Program-made: the position numbers and the translations under genes | Assembly: GCF_905147365.1 (NCBI RefSeq) | Contig: NC_056419.1 | Span: 9,059,501 to 9,123,500 of the forward strand | Origin: Aricia agestis | Lineage: Eukaryota > Arthropoda > Insecta > Lepidoptera > Lycaenidae | Direction of reading: 5' to 3' | Length of the DNA stretch: 64,000 bases | Notes under the pieces: model-generated | The model's database searches: none | Seen by the model: only the letters and a program-made list of their open reading frames with translations | What the model was told of the DNA's origin: nothing | Part shown: one piece after another, positions 1-11,697 of the stretch | Layout: each line of letters starts with the position of its first letter | Numbering within the stretch: position 1 is the stretch's first letter

Positions 1-760
1 TTAAAATTTTATTAAACTTATTTTACATATCCGTTTGACAGAGCTGGTAAAACATTTTATTTAAAAAAAATAATTAATCCTTTTTTGCTCCTCATTTAAA
101 AGAAAACACCACATGGAAAACTTTACTTCATCGGAGTGCAATTAAATATGAATACCTACGGAATCTTCATCTATGTGGTGTCTGTCGCACTTGGCCAGTT
201 TTTAACTGTACGAGTGGTGAGCAATCGGCTCCTAATTACGGCTAGTAAAAACTAATTGCAGAAAGGGGACTTGAGTCGTTTGCTTTATTTTGCCTCTGAC
301 AGGGCCCTTATGGAAATGATATAAGAATCAAAGTCGTAGAAACGCGGAGGTGAAAAATCTCTGAACGGAATGAATCAAGAATTGGCGTTAATTTATTCTA
401 CCCTCACGTTTCTGCGTCTGGTAGATAATAGAATATTTTACTGTTATTATAGTCAGTTATATTGTCTTTAATGAACGATTAAACCTAGCTTTTAATTAAG
501 TTCCTAAAATATGTAAATGCCTCCTTAAAATAGTCATAAATGTGAAAAGTATTTATGTCACTAGATTACCCGGTGAACTTCTTATCACTTATTTCTGTCC
601 GGCTGACCGATTTTCTTTCCGTAATCGGAAATCCCAATGCATGGAATATCAGTAGAAAATACATTGAGTGACTGACGCACACGTCACATGCTATTTTTTA
701 CCGAACGGTACAAATTCCGCACGTACGTTTCAAGTCAAGCCAGCGCGTTCGCGAGTGAAA
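1..760. other. no gene seen
   Basis: AT-rich sequence with no open frame of note and no recognised repeat. Confidence 0.6.
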
Positions 761-985
761 AATCGGCCAAGTGCGAGTTGGACTCGCGCACGGATGGTTC
801 TGTGCCACTATAGAGAAAAAAATACGAAAAAATGTGTTTTGTTGTATGGGAACCCCCCAAAATTTTAAATCTTTAGCTATCACCGTTCTTGAAATACAGC
901 CTGGAGACAGACAGATGGACGAAGTCTTATTAATAGGGTCCCGTTTTTACCTTTTGGGTTCCATACCCCAAAAAACAAACGTTTA
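761..985 (+). repeat. lepidopteran-type repeat, 'cggccaagtgcgag' family, copy 1
   Basis: It starts AATCGGCCAAGTGCGAGTTG and ends with the GGGTCCCGTTTTTACCTTTTG block. I recognise this as a repeat found throughout lepidopteran genomes. The class is not clear. It has no coding capacity of its own. Confidence 0.8.
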
Positions 986-1960
986 CGCTAGTCTCACGGA
1001 ATTCCGAATACGAAAACGAATTCGGACATCGAAAAACATGCCTTAGTGATTTTTGTAGCCTTGGTTAATATTTTAATAATATATTATCTGTAGAATTTAT
1101 TAGTAACATTACAAAGCGTCTTGCCCTCTTTTGTTCGCGGCTGTTTTGTATTTCGTATTCCCCTATTCATTCGTTTTATTTGAATATTGTTTTCTTTTTA
1201 ACCACGGAATACAAATAAAAATTCGAAAGTTATTATCCTTTTTTTAAATATTAGTCCCTCGTTGTACATTTATTATTATCTAACCTTGAACGTCCTTAAT
1301 TCATGAATAGGTACATTTGGGAATTAAAAACCTGTTTTGTCTATTCACCTGTCATTTTAATATTCATAACGTGGTTAACGCCTTTGATAAATAAAAAAAT
1401 GCAAAAAAGGCAATAATACTTTCAGGAACTTTTATGTGAATTTGATTTTGTATTTGATGGGTCATAGGCGTTGATACAATTGTAAAACAACTTTTCACAA
1501 ATATTCGATAGATTTCGACGAGTCTAAAAACTACCTGTATATTTTTAAATCGCATAGATTTAAAAACATACAGCGTGCTTTTGTTTTTACATTGGTTACC
1601 ATTGTTATTTTGTTTTGCACTGTGTCAATATGGACTAACTACGCTCGATAGCGTTCGAAGTAATTCTATCTATTCTATCGAAAAAAGTGAAAAAAGCGCA
1701 TCTAAAATCTTGCTCACTTTTCATGTTGCGGTGGAAGTTTGTTTACTTTAAATTATCACAGTTTGTGCTACTGCTGGTTACTTTTGTATAGGCACTAGTA
1801 AGATAGTTTTATAGAGTGCGCGCGTCCGCAGCTGTAACAAACGTATGGACGAACGGCGCTGCTCAAGCACGCGACTTTAAAACGCTACTACTACCCCCAT
1901 ACATCTTCGAACGCGCGGCGCTCCAACGGCGCTGAAACGCTAACGATAAAATCAGTCTTA
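986..1960. other. no gene seen
   Basis: AT-rich with short chance frames. A CG-richer stretch at 1815-1945 (GCGCGCGTCCGC, CGAACGCGCGGCGCTCC) is unexplained. Confidence 0.55.
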
Positions 1961-2097
1961 GGGCCTGTTTCACCACTTTCTGATAAAGTGGCAAATAGGC
2001 TATTCACAACTTTTTGACAGATTCTCCATACTTGATCTGTCAAGTTAAGAGGTGGATAGACTATTCGTCACTTATCAGGAAGTGGTGAAACAGGCCC
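1961..2097. mobile_element. MITE family 1, copy 1 (best preserved)
   Basis: It is 137 bp with ends GGGCCTGTTTCACCACTT and its reverse complement, flanked by TTA (1958-1960 and 2098-2100). Copies 2 to 4 are at 22855, 25212 and 35334. The TWA duplications suggest a PIF/Harbinger-type origin. Confidence 0.9.
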
Positions 2098-2100
2098 TTA

Positions 2101-3090
2101 GAATACTAAAAGCATTATACAGAGTGCAATTAAACCAAACCAAAAAATTTGGCCAGTAGGTTTAATCACGGTGGGTGCCGCCTCCCACAGGGCCACACGC
2201 GCCGGCGACGCGTAGTGTCCAATAATTGTGGTGTTATTTAGGATAACTTTCGGAGGCTATTTCTCAACATTAAAGTACTGAATGATTGACAAAAAAATAC
2301 GTGTATTTTTATTTTTGGCCGGAAGGTTTAATTTAAGTTTAATTGTTTAAAAGTTTAATATTTAATATCTAACTATAATATTTTTGATATGACTCAAAGC
2401 AAAGGACCGCAGACACATAAACACGATGTTATATTAATCTTAAGAGCTTAACTCCATTTCAATAGGCATAAATTATATATTATATTATGGTAAAAATATG
2501 TTCTTTATTTTAATTTCTAACAATTTATATAACATGGTACCGTACCGACTACCGTACCCAAACGTATAAAATCTACTGCTGCAAATTTGACATACCAATA
2601 GAATATTCTGTGCTACTTCTTACACCTTACAGCACCCTGTATATCTCAGGAGTAATTCATAACAGCAGCCGTGTTGAACCGTGTCCGTACGTGACGTCAC
2701 GACTACTATTACACGTATACACATTTGGACTTTATAGCTATAGAAATAAGGTCGAAATTAAGACACCGCGTGTATCAGGAACCGTACCCACTACGGGGTG
2801 TTTTATATTCGTGCGCCGACTCCACCACATTTCTGGCGCCGGCTGCTCGGATCTTGAACTTCGTAATTTCACGTGCTTTCTGGAAAACATTATTTGCATC
2901 CACGTTGGATTTCCACTTTAATATATGTTTTATGAACGCTATATTTTCATGCTTATTGTTAGGTATGATTGGCGATTAATGTAAGATAATATGTAGATTG
3001 TAGATACATATGCTGGTTTAGTTTTATTTGGTGTATCTATCACGGGCATACGAACTGCACCTCTGCTTTTTTGACAGATTTTGATATGTC
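2101..3090. other. no gene seen
   Basis: A plus-strand frame at 2610-2921 has no recognisable domain and no splice context. Nothing else is supportable. Confidence 0.5.
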
Positions 3091-3093
3091 TTA

Positions 3094-3351
3094 TGGCCGG
3101 TTTACACGTATTAAGTTGATAAGTAGTCAATTAAATTTTAACTTAATTTGAAGTACCTGGCCAAATTTGTGTCAAGTGACAAGTCCCGCCTGCCAAATTA
3201 ACAGAAAATACATAAAATTCTAATTATCTTGTTTAGTACTTAACTAAATTTTAACTTGCTACTAAATTTTGTGTTTACATGCAATTAATAGCTTAAAATT
3301 AAGTAAAAATTTAGTTAACTACTTATCAACCTAATACGTGTAAACCAGTCA
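3094..3351. mobile_element. MITE with about 55-bp inverted ends, TTA duplication
   Basis: The left end is TGGCCGGTTTACACGTATTA and the right, reversed, TGACTGGTTTACACGTATTA; both continue with a TTGATAAGTAGT block. The flanks are TTA (3091-3093 and 3352-3354). It is 258 bp, AT-rich, with no coding capacity. Confidence 0.85.
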
Positions 3352-3471
3352 TTATAGCGCTGATATAGAGATTAAAGAGACATTTCAGCGCTAAGACTCG
3401 TCAAATCTGTCAAGATACGAGGACAAAATATACTATTTTTTAATGTAGCAATATGTGCAGTTGTCCGGGAT

Positions 3472-3840
3472 TAACGCCTCCGTGGTCCAGTGATTTAGAG
3501 CGCGGCTCTTGACTCGGAGGTCGTTGGTTTCGATTCCCGCGTTGGAAACTTATTATTTCCAAGTTTCGTTAGGACAATGCAGGCTGATCACCTGATTGTC
3601 TGATAAGTAAGATGATCCATGCGTCGTATGGGCATGTAAAAAGTCGGTTCTGCGCCTGATCTCTCGCCAGTCATGTCGGTCGTCCGTCCCACTAGGCTAT
3701 GTGAGTAAAGGAATAGAAAGTGCTCTTGTGTACTGCGCACACACTTGGGAACTATAAAATTTCTCCTGCGTAACTGGCCTGGTTTCAATGAAACTGGCCA
3801 CTGTCACCGAAACCGGTGTGGGAGTTATTATTATTATGTC
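3472..3840 (+). mobile_element. tRNA-derived SINE, full copy
   Basis: The head is tRNA-like: an A-box-like CGTGGTCCAGTGATTTAGAG and a B-box-like GGTTTCGATTCCC about 55 bases apart. A body shared with the copy at 10912 follows (GCAGGCTGATCACCTGATTG, GTAAAAAGTCGGTTCTGCGC, AACTGGCCTGGTTTCAATGA) and it ends in TATTATTATTATG. The tRNA part would not fold as a working tRNA. Confidence 0.85.
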
Positions 3841-4295
3841 CTTGATTCCATCAAAATCATAGATTCTAAATTCCAGTGATATAACAAACTTGCGAATTTT
3901 AATCAACTTTAATCTGAATGTTGAAACTTAAATAGCAAAGTCAACTCATTTGAAATTTCCAATGCACACTAAGTGCTATTCAATAGCTGTTTAATTAAAC
4001 ATCGATTCAGGTCGGTTTACAATTTGAGAGACCACGTCGCAAACAGGGATTCTTTAGTTCACTCCATTTGTCGTGTAAACGGACTTAAACACCTCAATGA
4101 TAACTCGATAGGAAAATCTCTAGCGATTTGTAAAATATTCTTTTGTCTTCAGTTTTGAGTTATTTTTAGTTGACAGTTGGACAATAGCTCACAAGTCACA
4201 AGGCAGTGGAACGATTGTACTATGTAGTTGTAAATTAAAACTTATTCTATAAGAAAATACAAGTTCTGCTCTGTTTTGAAGAGCAGAGTTATGTA

Positions 4296-4452
4296 CTATC
4301 AGAGAAGTTGATTCCTAGGCAGATGGGGGACCTACGTAGTTTGGTCGCGTTACGGCAAACCCAGCCGACAGATCGCAATTAACATTGAATTGACATGATC
4401 CGACCAAATGACGTTGGTCTGTCAACTGCTTAGGAATCAATTTTCTCGATGG
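4296..4452. mobile_element. MITE family 3, copy 1
   Basis: The ends are CTATCAGAGAAGTTGATTCC and, reversed, CCATCGAGAAAATTGATTCC, flanked by TA within GTAC on both sides. The middle reads GGTCGCGTTACGGCAAACCC and GACATGATCCGACCAAATG. It is nearly identical to the copy at 14094. Confidence 0.88.
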
Positions 4453-4971
4453 TACCTACCTATATACAGAACCTAGGCTCTATTTTACATTATTTACTTG
4501 CCAACTAAGTAGTGTAAGTATTCTACTATTATGCTTTTGTTTAAAATCCGTTTTTGCTTGCTAATGTTATTTATACACACACTCACAAATTTCCCCCTGT
4601 TAAAGTGTGATAGAGTGAAAATAATTGAGCGAAAACATTTATCGAAGAAATAAAACGATCTCAATCGAAAGGATTCTCTGTTCGTTGAAATACTAATAGA
4701 AAATATGTCACCCCGGGATAAAAGTATGACACGTTCTCAAACGGTTAGGTGTTCACCCGCGTGATCGCATGAGATGGCGTAGTTAGTTTAGGTGATCCCT
4801 TTCTGTCTATTACATCTTCATGTCGGGTATTTCACGCTATTTTGAGGGCCTCTTTTTGTAAAGAAATCATAAAAAGTATATTTAAGGCTCTGTATTCCCA
4901 GATACGGACGATTTTCAAGATTTAAAAGTGACAGGAGACATAAAAATATTGTAATTTAAATTTTAGAAAAT

Positions 4972-5042
4972 GAATCATATTATGATTCATAATATGATTC
5001 TCCAAAGCGACCATTTTAGCGCAGCGGGGCTAAAATGGTCGC
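4972..5042. other. two adjacent hairpins
   Basis: A near-perfect 29-base palindrome (GAATCATATTATG centre) at 4972-5000 is followed by a perfect 14-bp stem (GCGACCATTTTAGC and its complement) with an eight-base loop at 5007-5042. Confidence 0.8.
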
Positions 5043-5264
5043 ATAAAATAAATTTACCAGCGGGTAAACCTTCCTAGTCATTATTCATAATGTTATAATT
5101 GATTTAAAGCAAGTGAATTAATGATATTATTTTCTGAAAAATAAAATATTTAGCTATGAAATAATTGGAAAATTTCGTTTGTTTGCTTTATAAATTTTTT
5201 AACCAAATAAGTCTAAAATATAGCCTAATTACTATAAAAGCTGCGTCAACTAAGTAAAAGGTAA

Positions 5265-5706
5265 TAATCGGCCAAGTGCGAGTCGGACTCGCGCACGTAG
5301 GGTTCCGTACCATTATAGAGCAAAATTACGCCAAAAATTGTGGTTTTTGTATGGGAGACCCCCTTATTTTTTATTTTATTTTAATATTATTATTAAATAT
5401 TAAAGTACACATATAATATAATTAAGGACTTTGGAAAAATTCAAGTACCTACCTGTTATGCCAATATTAGTATAGAGCAAAAAAGGCCAAAAATCTCACG
5501 TTTGTTGTATGGGAGCCCCCTTAAATATTAATTTTATTTTGTTTTTAGTATTTGTTGTTATAGCGGCAACACATATACACAATCTGTGAAAATTTCAGAA
5601 TTCTAGCTATAGCGGTTCTTGAGTTACAGCCTGGAGACAGACGGACAGACATCGAAGTCTCAATAATAGGGTCCCGTTTTTACCCTTTGGGTACGGAACC
5701 CTAAAA
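5265..5706 (+). repeat. lepidopteran-type repeat, 'cggccaagtgcgag' family, copy 2
   Basis: This is a longer copy: head AATCGGCCAAGTGCGAGTCG, two related TATAGAGCAAAA...TTGTATGGGAG blocks, and end GTCCCGTTTTTACCCTTTGG followed by GTACGGAACCCTA. The GGGTTCCGTAC and GTACGGAACCC motifs near the two ends are inverted copies. It is better preserved than copy 1 at 761. Confidence 0.85.
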
Positions 5707-6219
5707 ATTAAAATACACTTTTCGGAAAAATGTTCAGTGCCCTTTGCACACGCGAAGTCTAGACTATTATCTAGATTTACTATCTAGATGCCAGTAGATA
5801 ACAGATAAATCACCTAAACTTTAAGCGCACAGCGTTTCAATTAAATTAAAAGGCAATCCATTCACTGGGACGTGTTCGACCCATAAAAAGTGGTAACGGC
5901 TCAGTTGACGAACGCGTGGAAACGACTTGTATAAAACTAGATGTCGGCATCTTCATTGCGGGGTAATTTATCGAGCGGTAATCGGACGTTACCTTTTTAC
6001 GTTTCTGGAACTGAAAGTACTTATACAGATACAAAATTTCCTGAAAATCGGGTAAATGAATTTTAAGTGTGGAGAGATATCAGATAATAAACAGCCAGAC
6101 ACACTTCGTAACTATATTACAGTATCTCTTTGCTTTTCATCAAAATCAGGTTAAGAAGATTAAGCGTAAAAAGATAACAGACAGACAGACATAAATATAC
6201 AATTTTGTTATTAACTATA

Positions 6220-6530
6220 TATTATTATTATAAAGCGGAAGAGTTTGTCTGTTTTTTGTTGTTTTTTTGTACGCGCGAATCTCAGGAACTACTGGTCCGA
6301 TTTGAAAAATTCTTTCAGTGTTGGATAGCCTGTTTATCGGGAAGGCTATAAGCTATATTTTATCACGCTCAGACTAATAGGAGCTAAAAATAGAGAAAAG
6401 TGTGGTGAAAACGGGGGAAATTATTTGAAAGAGCCTGTCTCACGAACTACTGCAGGAGCGATTTTTATGTTATTTGGCACATATAAGAAGACCACGTGAA
6501 GGATCATAGGCTATTTTTTGTGGACTAATA
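6220..6530 (+). repeat. repeat with 'gcgcgaatctcaggaactac' block
   Basis: It starts near TAAAGCGGAAGAGTTTGTCT and carries the phrases CTCAGGAACTACTGGTCCG and ACTACTGCAGGAGCGATTTT, typical of an interspersed lepidopteran repeat. The class is unknown and there is no coding capacity. Confidence 0.6.
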
Positions 6531-8744
6531 ATTTGTGAAACATCTTATTTATGCGGGTGAAGCTTAGTAGTATGTATAATATGGCAACGATCATCGCTAA
6601 AAGTAGCGATGAGTAAAGACGTCAACATGTCAATATGAAGTGCTCCTGAAATTATGATGATTAGATGCACGGACGAAATTCCCGCCCAATCAGGACAAGG
6701 TGAGAGGAGTGCCAACGACGATGTAGGTCGCTCGTCTTTCACACTTCAACCACAATACGAATATATACAGTAGAGTCACTCAGCTATGTTCTTGCGAATA
6801 CGCATAAAGTCCACCAAAAACACAATTTCACAGGATAGCGATATTTTGCTTTGTATCATGTATGAAATGCTTAATAAATACGACTATTGTTCATTAATAT
6901 GTTGCATTAATATGTGGTTCTTAAAAAAATATTTCAAATAGTCAAAAAAACCATTTTGCCTGACAAACGTATTACGACTTTATTTATTCATTTATTATTC
7001 GGAACAACAACAGCCACCATTCTTATATCACTAACACTTGTATAGCTAATATTATTCTGTAAACTATTACATAAACATATTATATTTTAGGCATTAAAAG
7101 CTATACTAACAATAGAAAATAGGGCCAATAACAGTTGTTCACCTATTACAACTTATAAAGATAGTATAAAATCTTAATATTACAAATTTATGTAAGAAAA
7201 TAGGTTAGTTGAGTTAAGTTAAGTTTTTTTTTTTTTTTGTTATCTCAAATCACTGTTATGTGTGCTGGGACCCGATTTTAGCGATATATTATGAAATTGA
7301 TCTACTGTATATTTTATACTGTGTTTCGGCTATCTTTGATGTTAAGATCTTGTATAACTGAGATGATTTAACACTCGTTACCGAGATTTATCTGCGGCTA
7401 TTTCCTGTTTCAGAAATTATCATTCGTCATCGCCCAATCCTGACCTATTCGCCACTGCTAGAGCAAGAATCTCTTTATCTGACTACGAAGCCAAAAAGAA
7501 AGGTTATGATTTTGACACGTCTCGTTGTATGTATATTGTATAATTCTATCATAGATAAGATTCTAATCGTAGTCTATGATTCTATCTTTACCATAATTTT
7601 CCAAATTAAGACTTCAACATTGTGGGTGGGCATTTGATTTTCTCAGAAGTTATTGCATTAAAATTTTGAGAGAAAATGCATGATAATATGGCGAAATTGT
7701 AATTGAGTGACTCTTTAAGGGACTATTAAAATGTCTTTGAGTAATGTCGTGTGTTAAAGTGGAGTTATCCTATTTAGTGTTTTTATTACTTCACTGTACT
7801 GAATTACTGATATAAATGTTTTTCTGATATTCGGAATACAATTTATTATGCAAAGAGTAGAAACATCCCTGTAATATTCTTACACAAAAGAAGCAGTTAT
7901 AAAAAATTCAGCCGCCCCAGATTCTGTTTTACTATCACTCCGACCCTTTTCATAGTGTCTTGTTAAACTTTTTATTATTTCACTAGCAGCTTGTCAAGTG
8001 TGTCAAAATATTGCGCAGTTAAATCGGTTTGTACTGTCTATGCTTCATTTTTAATTTGCTTGTAGTATGTTTGTACCGTATTTATTTTTAATTTTATTAT
8101 ATGTATAGATTGGGCCACAAAACTTGATATTACAAAAAAATGTTCACGATTATGGCACATCTCAAGCTTTAGACTATAGATGCCCAAAATAACGTAGACG
8201 AAAATCTCGAAAGAACATTTTACCATTTCTAAAGTGGTTGTGTCAATTTTCGTAATAATATAATAATATTAACTGTGCCAAATGTTGTAAAAATGGTCTT
8301 ACAAAATATAAACAATCCCTTTAACAGTAATATGTTAGAGCTCTGTGTACCTTCTATCTAGGTACACAAAGTACCTACCTACGATACATAACATATTATG
8401 ACAAGTAGTTAAGCAAGACGTATCTCTCTCAAGCCACTAGCAAACTATAATAATTCAATTTTCATAAAATTTCCTAAACAACTTTACGTTCCAATAAAGT
8501 TTTATTGTTGCAGGAGTAAGAATAAAAGTTTACAGTCGTATGAATTTTTTAATGTCTAGACGGAATTTATTGTAGTGGTATTGGAAACACATTGGGCTAA
8601 CGCGCGGTCTGTCGGTAGTCCGTACAGGCTGCAGCTCGGTCGGACAAATAACAGTATACGGGAATGGATTGAGATGGTCGCGATTATTTTAAACTTTTAC
8701 CAGGAAAAGTGTTTTTAGACATTTTTAATGTATTTTAGCGGTGT
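6531..8744. other. no gene seen
   Basis: AT-rich. It holds a 13-base poly-T run near 7226 and short direct repeats, but no coding or repeat signal I can name. Confidence 0.55.
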
Positions 8745-8975
8745 TGCATTTTTATTTTATTTTTATTTACACAATATACAATGGTGAGCTTCATGCCATA
8801 GGGCTTTCTCTACCCCTTTTTTGGAACGGGCAAAAAATGTGCGGCATAAGTTATTACTGTGTAGTGTGTACTACACCTACATTGTTCTAACCAAACTTGG
8901 ATACAACACTCTTTTCAACGCTGGAATCGAACCCACAATAAAGAGTCACGCTTTAAAATATTGGCCCATTTTTAA
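8745..8975 (-). repeat. possible SINE relic
   Basis: On the minus strand GGGTTCGATTCCAGCG looks like a tRNA B box, and the other side ends in TTTTTATTTTATTTTTATTT (an A-rich tail on the minus strand). No clear A box. Confidence 0.35.
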
Positions 8976-9120
8976 GTAGTAAGTAATCTATACATATAAT
9001 AAAACTGTAGAAAAGAATTAAAGATATTCAAAAATAATAAGCGGGGGCTGTCACTACATCACTGTACAAGCCAAAAATGTGGTTAGTTTTTTGTCTGTCT
9101 GTCTGCCTGTCGCGGGTAAC

Positions 9121-9366
9121 AGCTATTCATACTAATATTATAAATGCGTAAGTGTGTTTGTTTGTTTGTCCTTTCTTCACGGCCTTACGAAGCAACCAAT
9201 CGACTTGATTTTTGGCATAGACTTAGTTGAAAGGATGGAGAGTAACTTACTAGGATACTTTTGGCCTTGGAAAAACATCATGTTTCCAAAGGAGGTTTAC
9301 AAGAATATTCCTATTTTACGCGATTTTCGAAGCACGCGAGCAAAGCCGCGGGCAAAAGCTATTTAA
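9121..9366 (+). repeat. lepidopteran-type repeat, 'ccgcgggcaaaagct' end
   Basis: It starts TACTAATATTATAAATGCGT and ends GCCGCGGGCAAAAGCTATTT, the standard edges of a repeat common in Lepidoptera. It includes a GTTTGTTTGTTTG run. Confidence 0.7.
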
Positions 9367-9599
9367 TTACTAAGACGGTAGCGATGTAGCAACTTGAATT
9401 TATGTTGGCCAAAACGTCATGAGTCTGTCAACAGCAATGCTTGTGTTCCATCAGCGTGAAAGAATCCAATAATTCGGTTGCAATAAATTTTTCGATGATA
9501 AAGAACGTGAGTATTTTTCCTTTGATGTGGGCACTTCTGGAACGTGTCTTTCATGTAGGAGCGACGAAAAAGATAGGATGCTATTTGCGGATTCATATG

Positions 9600-10172
9600 T
9601 AGCAACGAAGAATTTGATTCATAGGCAGATGTCGGACCTACATAATTTGGTCGGGTTTTGTCTATTCAAAGTTAGACGTGATATGTTGGCTGAGTTTAAC
9701 ATAACGCAACCAAATTACGAAGGCCTGCTATCTATTGATACATAGGCAGTCGACAGAACAACGTCATTTGGTCGGATAATGTCAATTCAATGTTAATTGT
9801 GATTTGTCGGCTGGGTTTGACATAACATGGGTTTTGCAAGACCCATTTCGTCTTGAGGGTCGAGCGTTTGGAGTCCCGCCACAAAGTCAATTTTAGCCTC
9901 CTCATCTACCGACCTTCGAGAAGGAAGAGTTCTGGCCGATTGGAGTCGTTTACAGGAGGTTCCGAGGACGACTTCCGAACACGTCACGCCCCACGTCGCA
10001 GACAATACGTGTTTAGTATAAAATATATTATGTCTGTTAGTCTATAAGATATATATTATAATATGGGCCAAGATGCCTGATTTAAATAAATAAATAAATA
10101 ATAAAATAAAAATAACGCGACCAAACTACGTAGGTCCCCCATCTGCCTATGAATCAATTTCTCTGATAGTAC
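9600..10172. mobile_element. MITE family 3, two diverged copies, one split
   Basis: A degenerate copy spans about 9600-9740 and is followed at about 9735 by an inverted copy running to 9826 and resuming at 10117-10172 (GCGACCAAACTACGTAGGTC to CTCTGATAGTAC). The gap is a retroposon insertion. Confidence 0.7.
9827..10111 (+). mobile_element. 5'-truncated non-LTR retroposon end inserted in a MITE
   Basis: It shares GAGCGTTTGGAGTCCCGCCA, CCGACCTTCGAGAAGGA, GGAGGTTCCGAGGACGACTT and the GATGCCTGATTTAAATAAAT tail with the element at 58985-59325. It ends in an (AAAT)n tail, and the flanks share ATAAC (9822-9826 and 10112-10116). The tail and target duplication support reverse-transcribed insertion. 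Confidence 0.8.
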
Positions 10173-10528
10173 ATGTAGGACGAAGGTACTATGTAAATAA
10201 TCCAACACGTGACGATGAATATTCGATTGGTTCAATTAAAACCATGTAAGGCCTTGAGGCTTTGACTCATGATCTCGGGATGGATCGGAAATTGAATGTC
10301 ATGACGATAAATGTACAAATCCAGAGTACAGCTGTTTACCTTTTGAAATGTCGCGGTATTAATCATGTCTTATCTGCACGCACTTTTGGGCTCAGGACTC
10401 TAGCACGTAATTAATCTGATTCTTATTGTCCTAACGTTTTCTATCAATAAAAAACAAATAAATTTTGATATGCAATTACAGGTCGGGTAGTGACGACTAT
10501 GTGATAGGTCGTAAAAAGCATTCAAGCT

Positions 10529-10833
10529 TTTTTTTATCAAAGAAGGGAAACGAGCAAACGGGTCACCTGATGGAAAACAACTTCCGTCGCCCATGGACAC
10601 TCGCAGCATCAGAAGAGCTACAGGTGCGTTGCCGGCCTTTTAAGAGGGAATAGGGTAATAGGGGAGGGTAGGGATGGGAAGGGAAGGGAATAGGGGAGGA
10701 TACGGAAGGGAAGTGGGCCTCCGGTAAACTCACTCACTCGGCGAAACACAGCGCAAGCGCTGTTTTTAAGTGAGAGCGTGGTATTTCTCCGGTCGAGCCG
10801 GCCCATTCGCGCCGAAGCATGGCTCTTCCACGT
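10529..10833 (-). mobile_element. retroposon family 4, copy 1
   Basis: In minus orientation it runs from CGTGGAAGAGCCATGCTTCG through a G/A-rich tract, GCCGGCAACGCACCTGTAGC and GACGGAAGTTGTTTTCCATC to an A-rich tail at 10529. The polypurine tract (GGGTAGGGATGGGAAGGGAA) is shared by all copies. The A tail indicates reverse transcription; the class is not clear. Confidence 0.75.
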
Positions 10834-10911
10834 ATAGAGTCAAGCTGCGGCCTAACAGATAACAGTTTTGTTGTATAATATACTTACAATCTTGTAATAT
10901 ACTTACTCCCT

Positions 10912-11697
10912 TTAACGCCTCCGTGGACTAGTGGTATAGAGCGCAGCTCTTGACTCGGAGGTCGTGGGTTCGATTCCCGCGTTGGAAACATATTTCCAAG
11001 TTTGGTTAGGACAATGCAGGCTGATCACCTGATTGTCTGACAAGTAAGATGATCAAGGGCGTCGCCAGCCGATGGCGCAGGGGGGGGGGGGGGCAAGTTG
11101 ACTTTACCTACAATTCATACTTTTCTCGTTCTCTATGAATGAGAAAAGTAGATATGAATTGTAGGTAAAGTCGACGACCCTTACATCTACAGCGATTGTA
11201 AAAAACAATATCTTAGTACTATATACGTATTATATATTCTGTGACAGTACAGAGTCCAATGTGTAAAGCTACACTAGCACGAGCTCTTGACTATGCAATG
11301 AAAAAAAACTTGTAAATAAGTTATAATAACATTGTATTTTTTTTTAATTATCAGATTTTAATTTATAGTGGTCGTTGTTTGCATTAGGTATATTTGGCAA
11401 CTTTTTTAGAATCACTAGGGGGGGGGGGGCAGCTGCCCCTCTTTGCCTCCCCTTGGCGACGCCCTTGAAGATGATGCGTCGGATGGGCATGTAAAAAGTC
11501 GGTCCTGCGCATGATCTCTCGTCGGTCGTGTCGGTCTTCCGTCCCACTGGGTTATGAGAGTAAAGGAATAGAGAGTGCTCTTGTGTATTGCGCACACACT
11601 TGGGCACTATAAAATTACTCCTGCGTAGCTGGCCTGGTTTCAATGAATCCTGCCACCGTCACAGAAACCGGTGTGGGAGCTATTATTATAATTACAA
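10912..11697 (+). mobile_element. tRNA-derived SINE split by a hAT-type insertion
   Basis: This second SINE copy has B box GGTTCGATTCCC and runs 10912-11053, then resumes at 11468 and ends near 11697 (GGTGTGGGAGCTATTATTATA). The interruption at 11054-11467 is a separate element. Confidence 0.85.
11054..11467. mobile_element. hAT-type MITE inside a SINE, 8-bp target duplication
   Basis: The ends are CAAGGGCGTCGCC and GGCGACGCCCTTG, exact inverted copies. It is flanked by an exact 8-bp duplication AAGATGAT (11046-11053 and 11468-11475), the hallmark of hAT insertion. Inside are two poly-G runs and a long palindrome at 11098-11176. Confidence 0.92.

Noticed and set aside
3474..3545. tRNA gene suggested by A- and B-box-like motifs
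   Set aside because: The sequence continues into a body shared with the copy at 10912 and does not fold as a normal tRNA. It is the head of a SINE.
11081..11429. Poly-G runs as possible G-quadruplex regulators
   Set aside because: They are part of the hAT-type element, and uninterrupted homopolymers of this kind are prone to length error.
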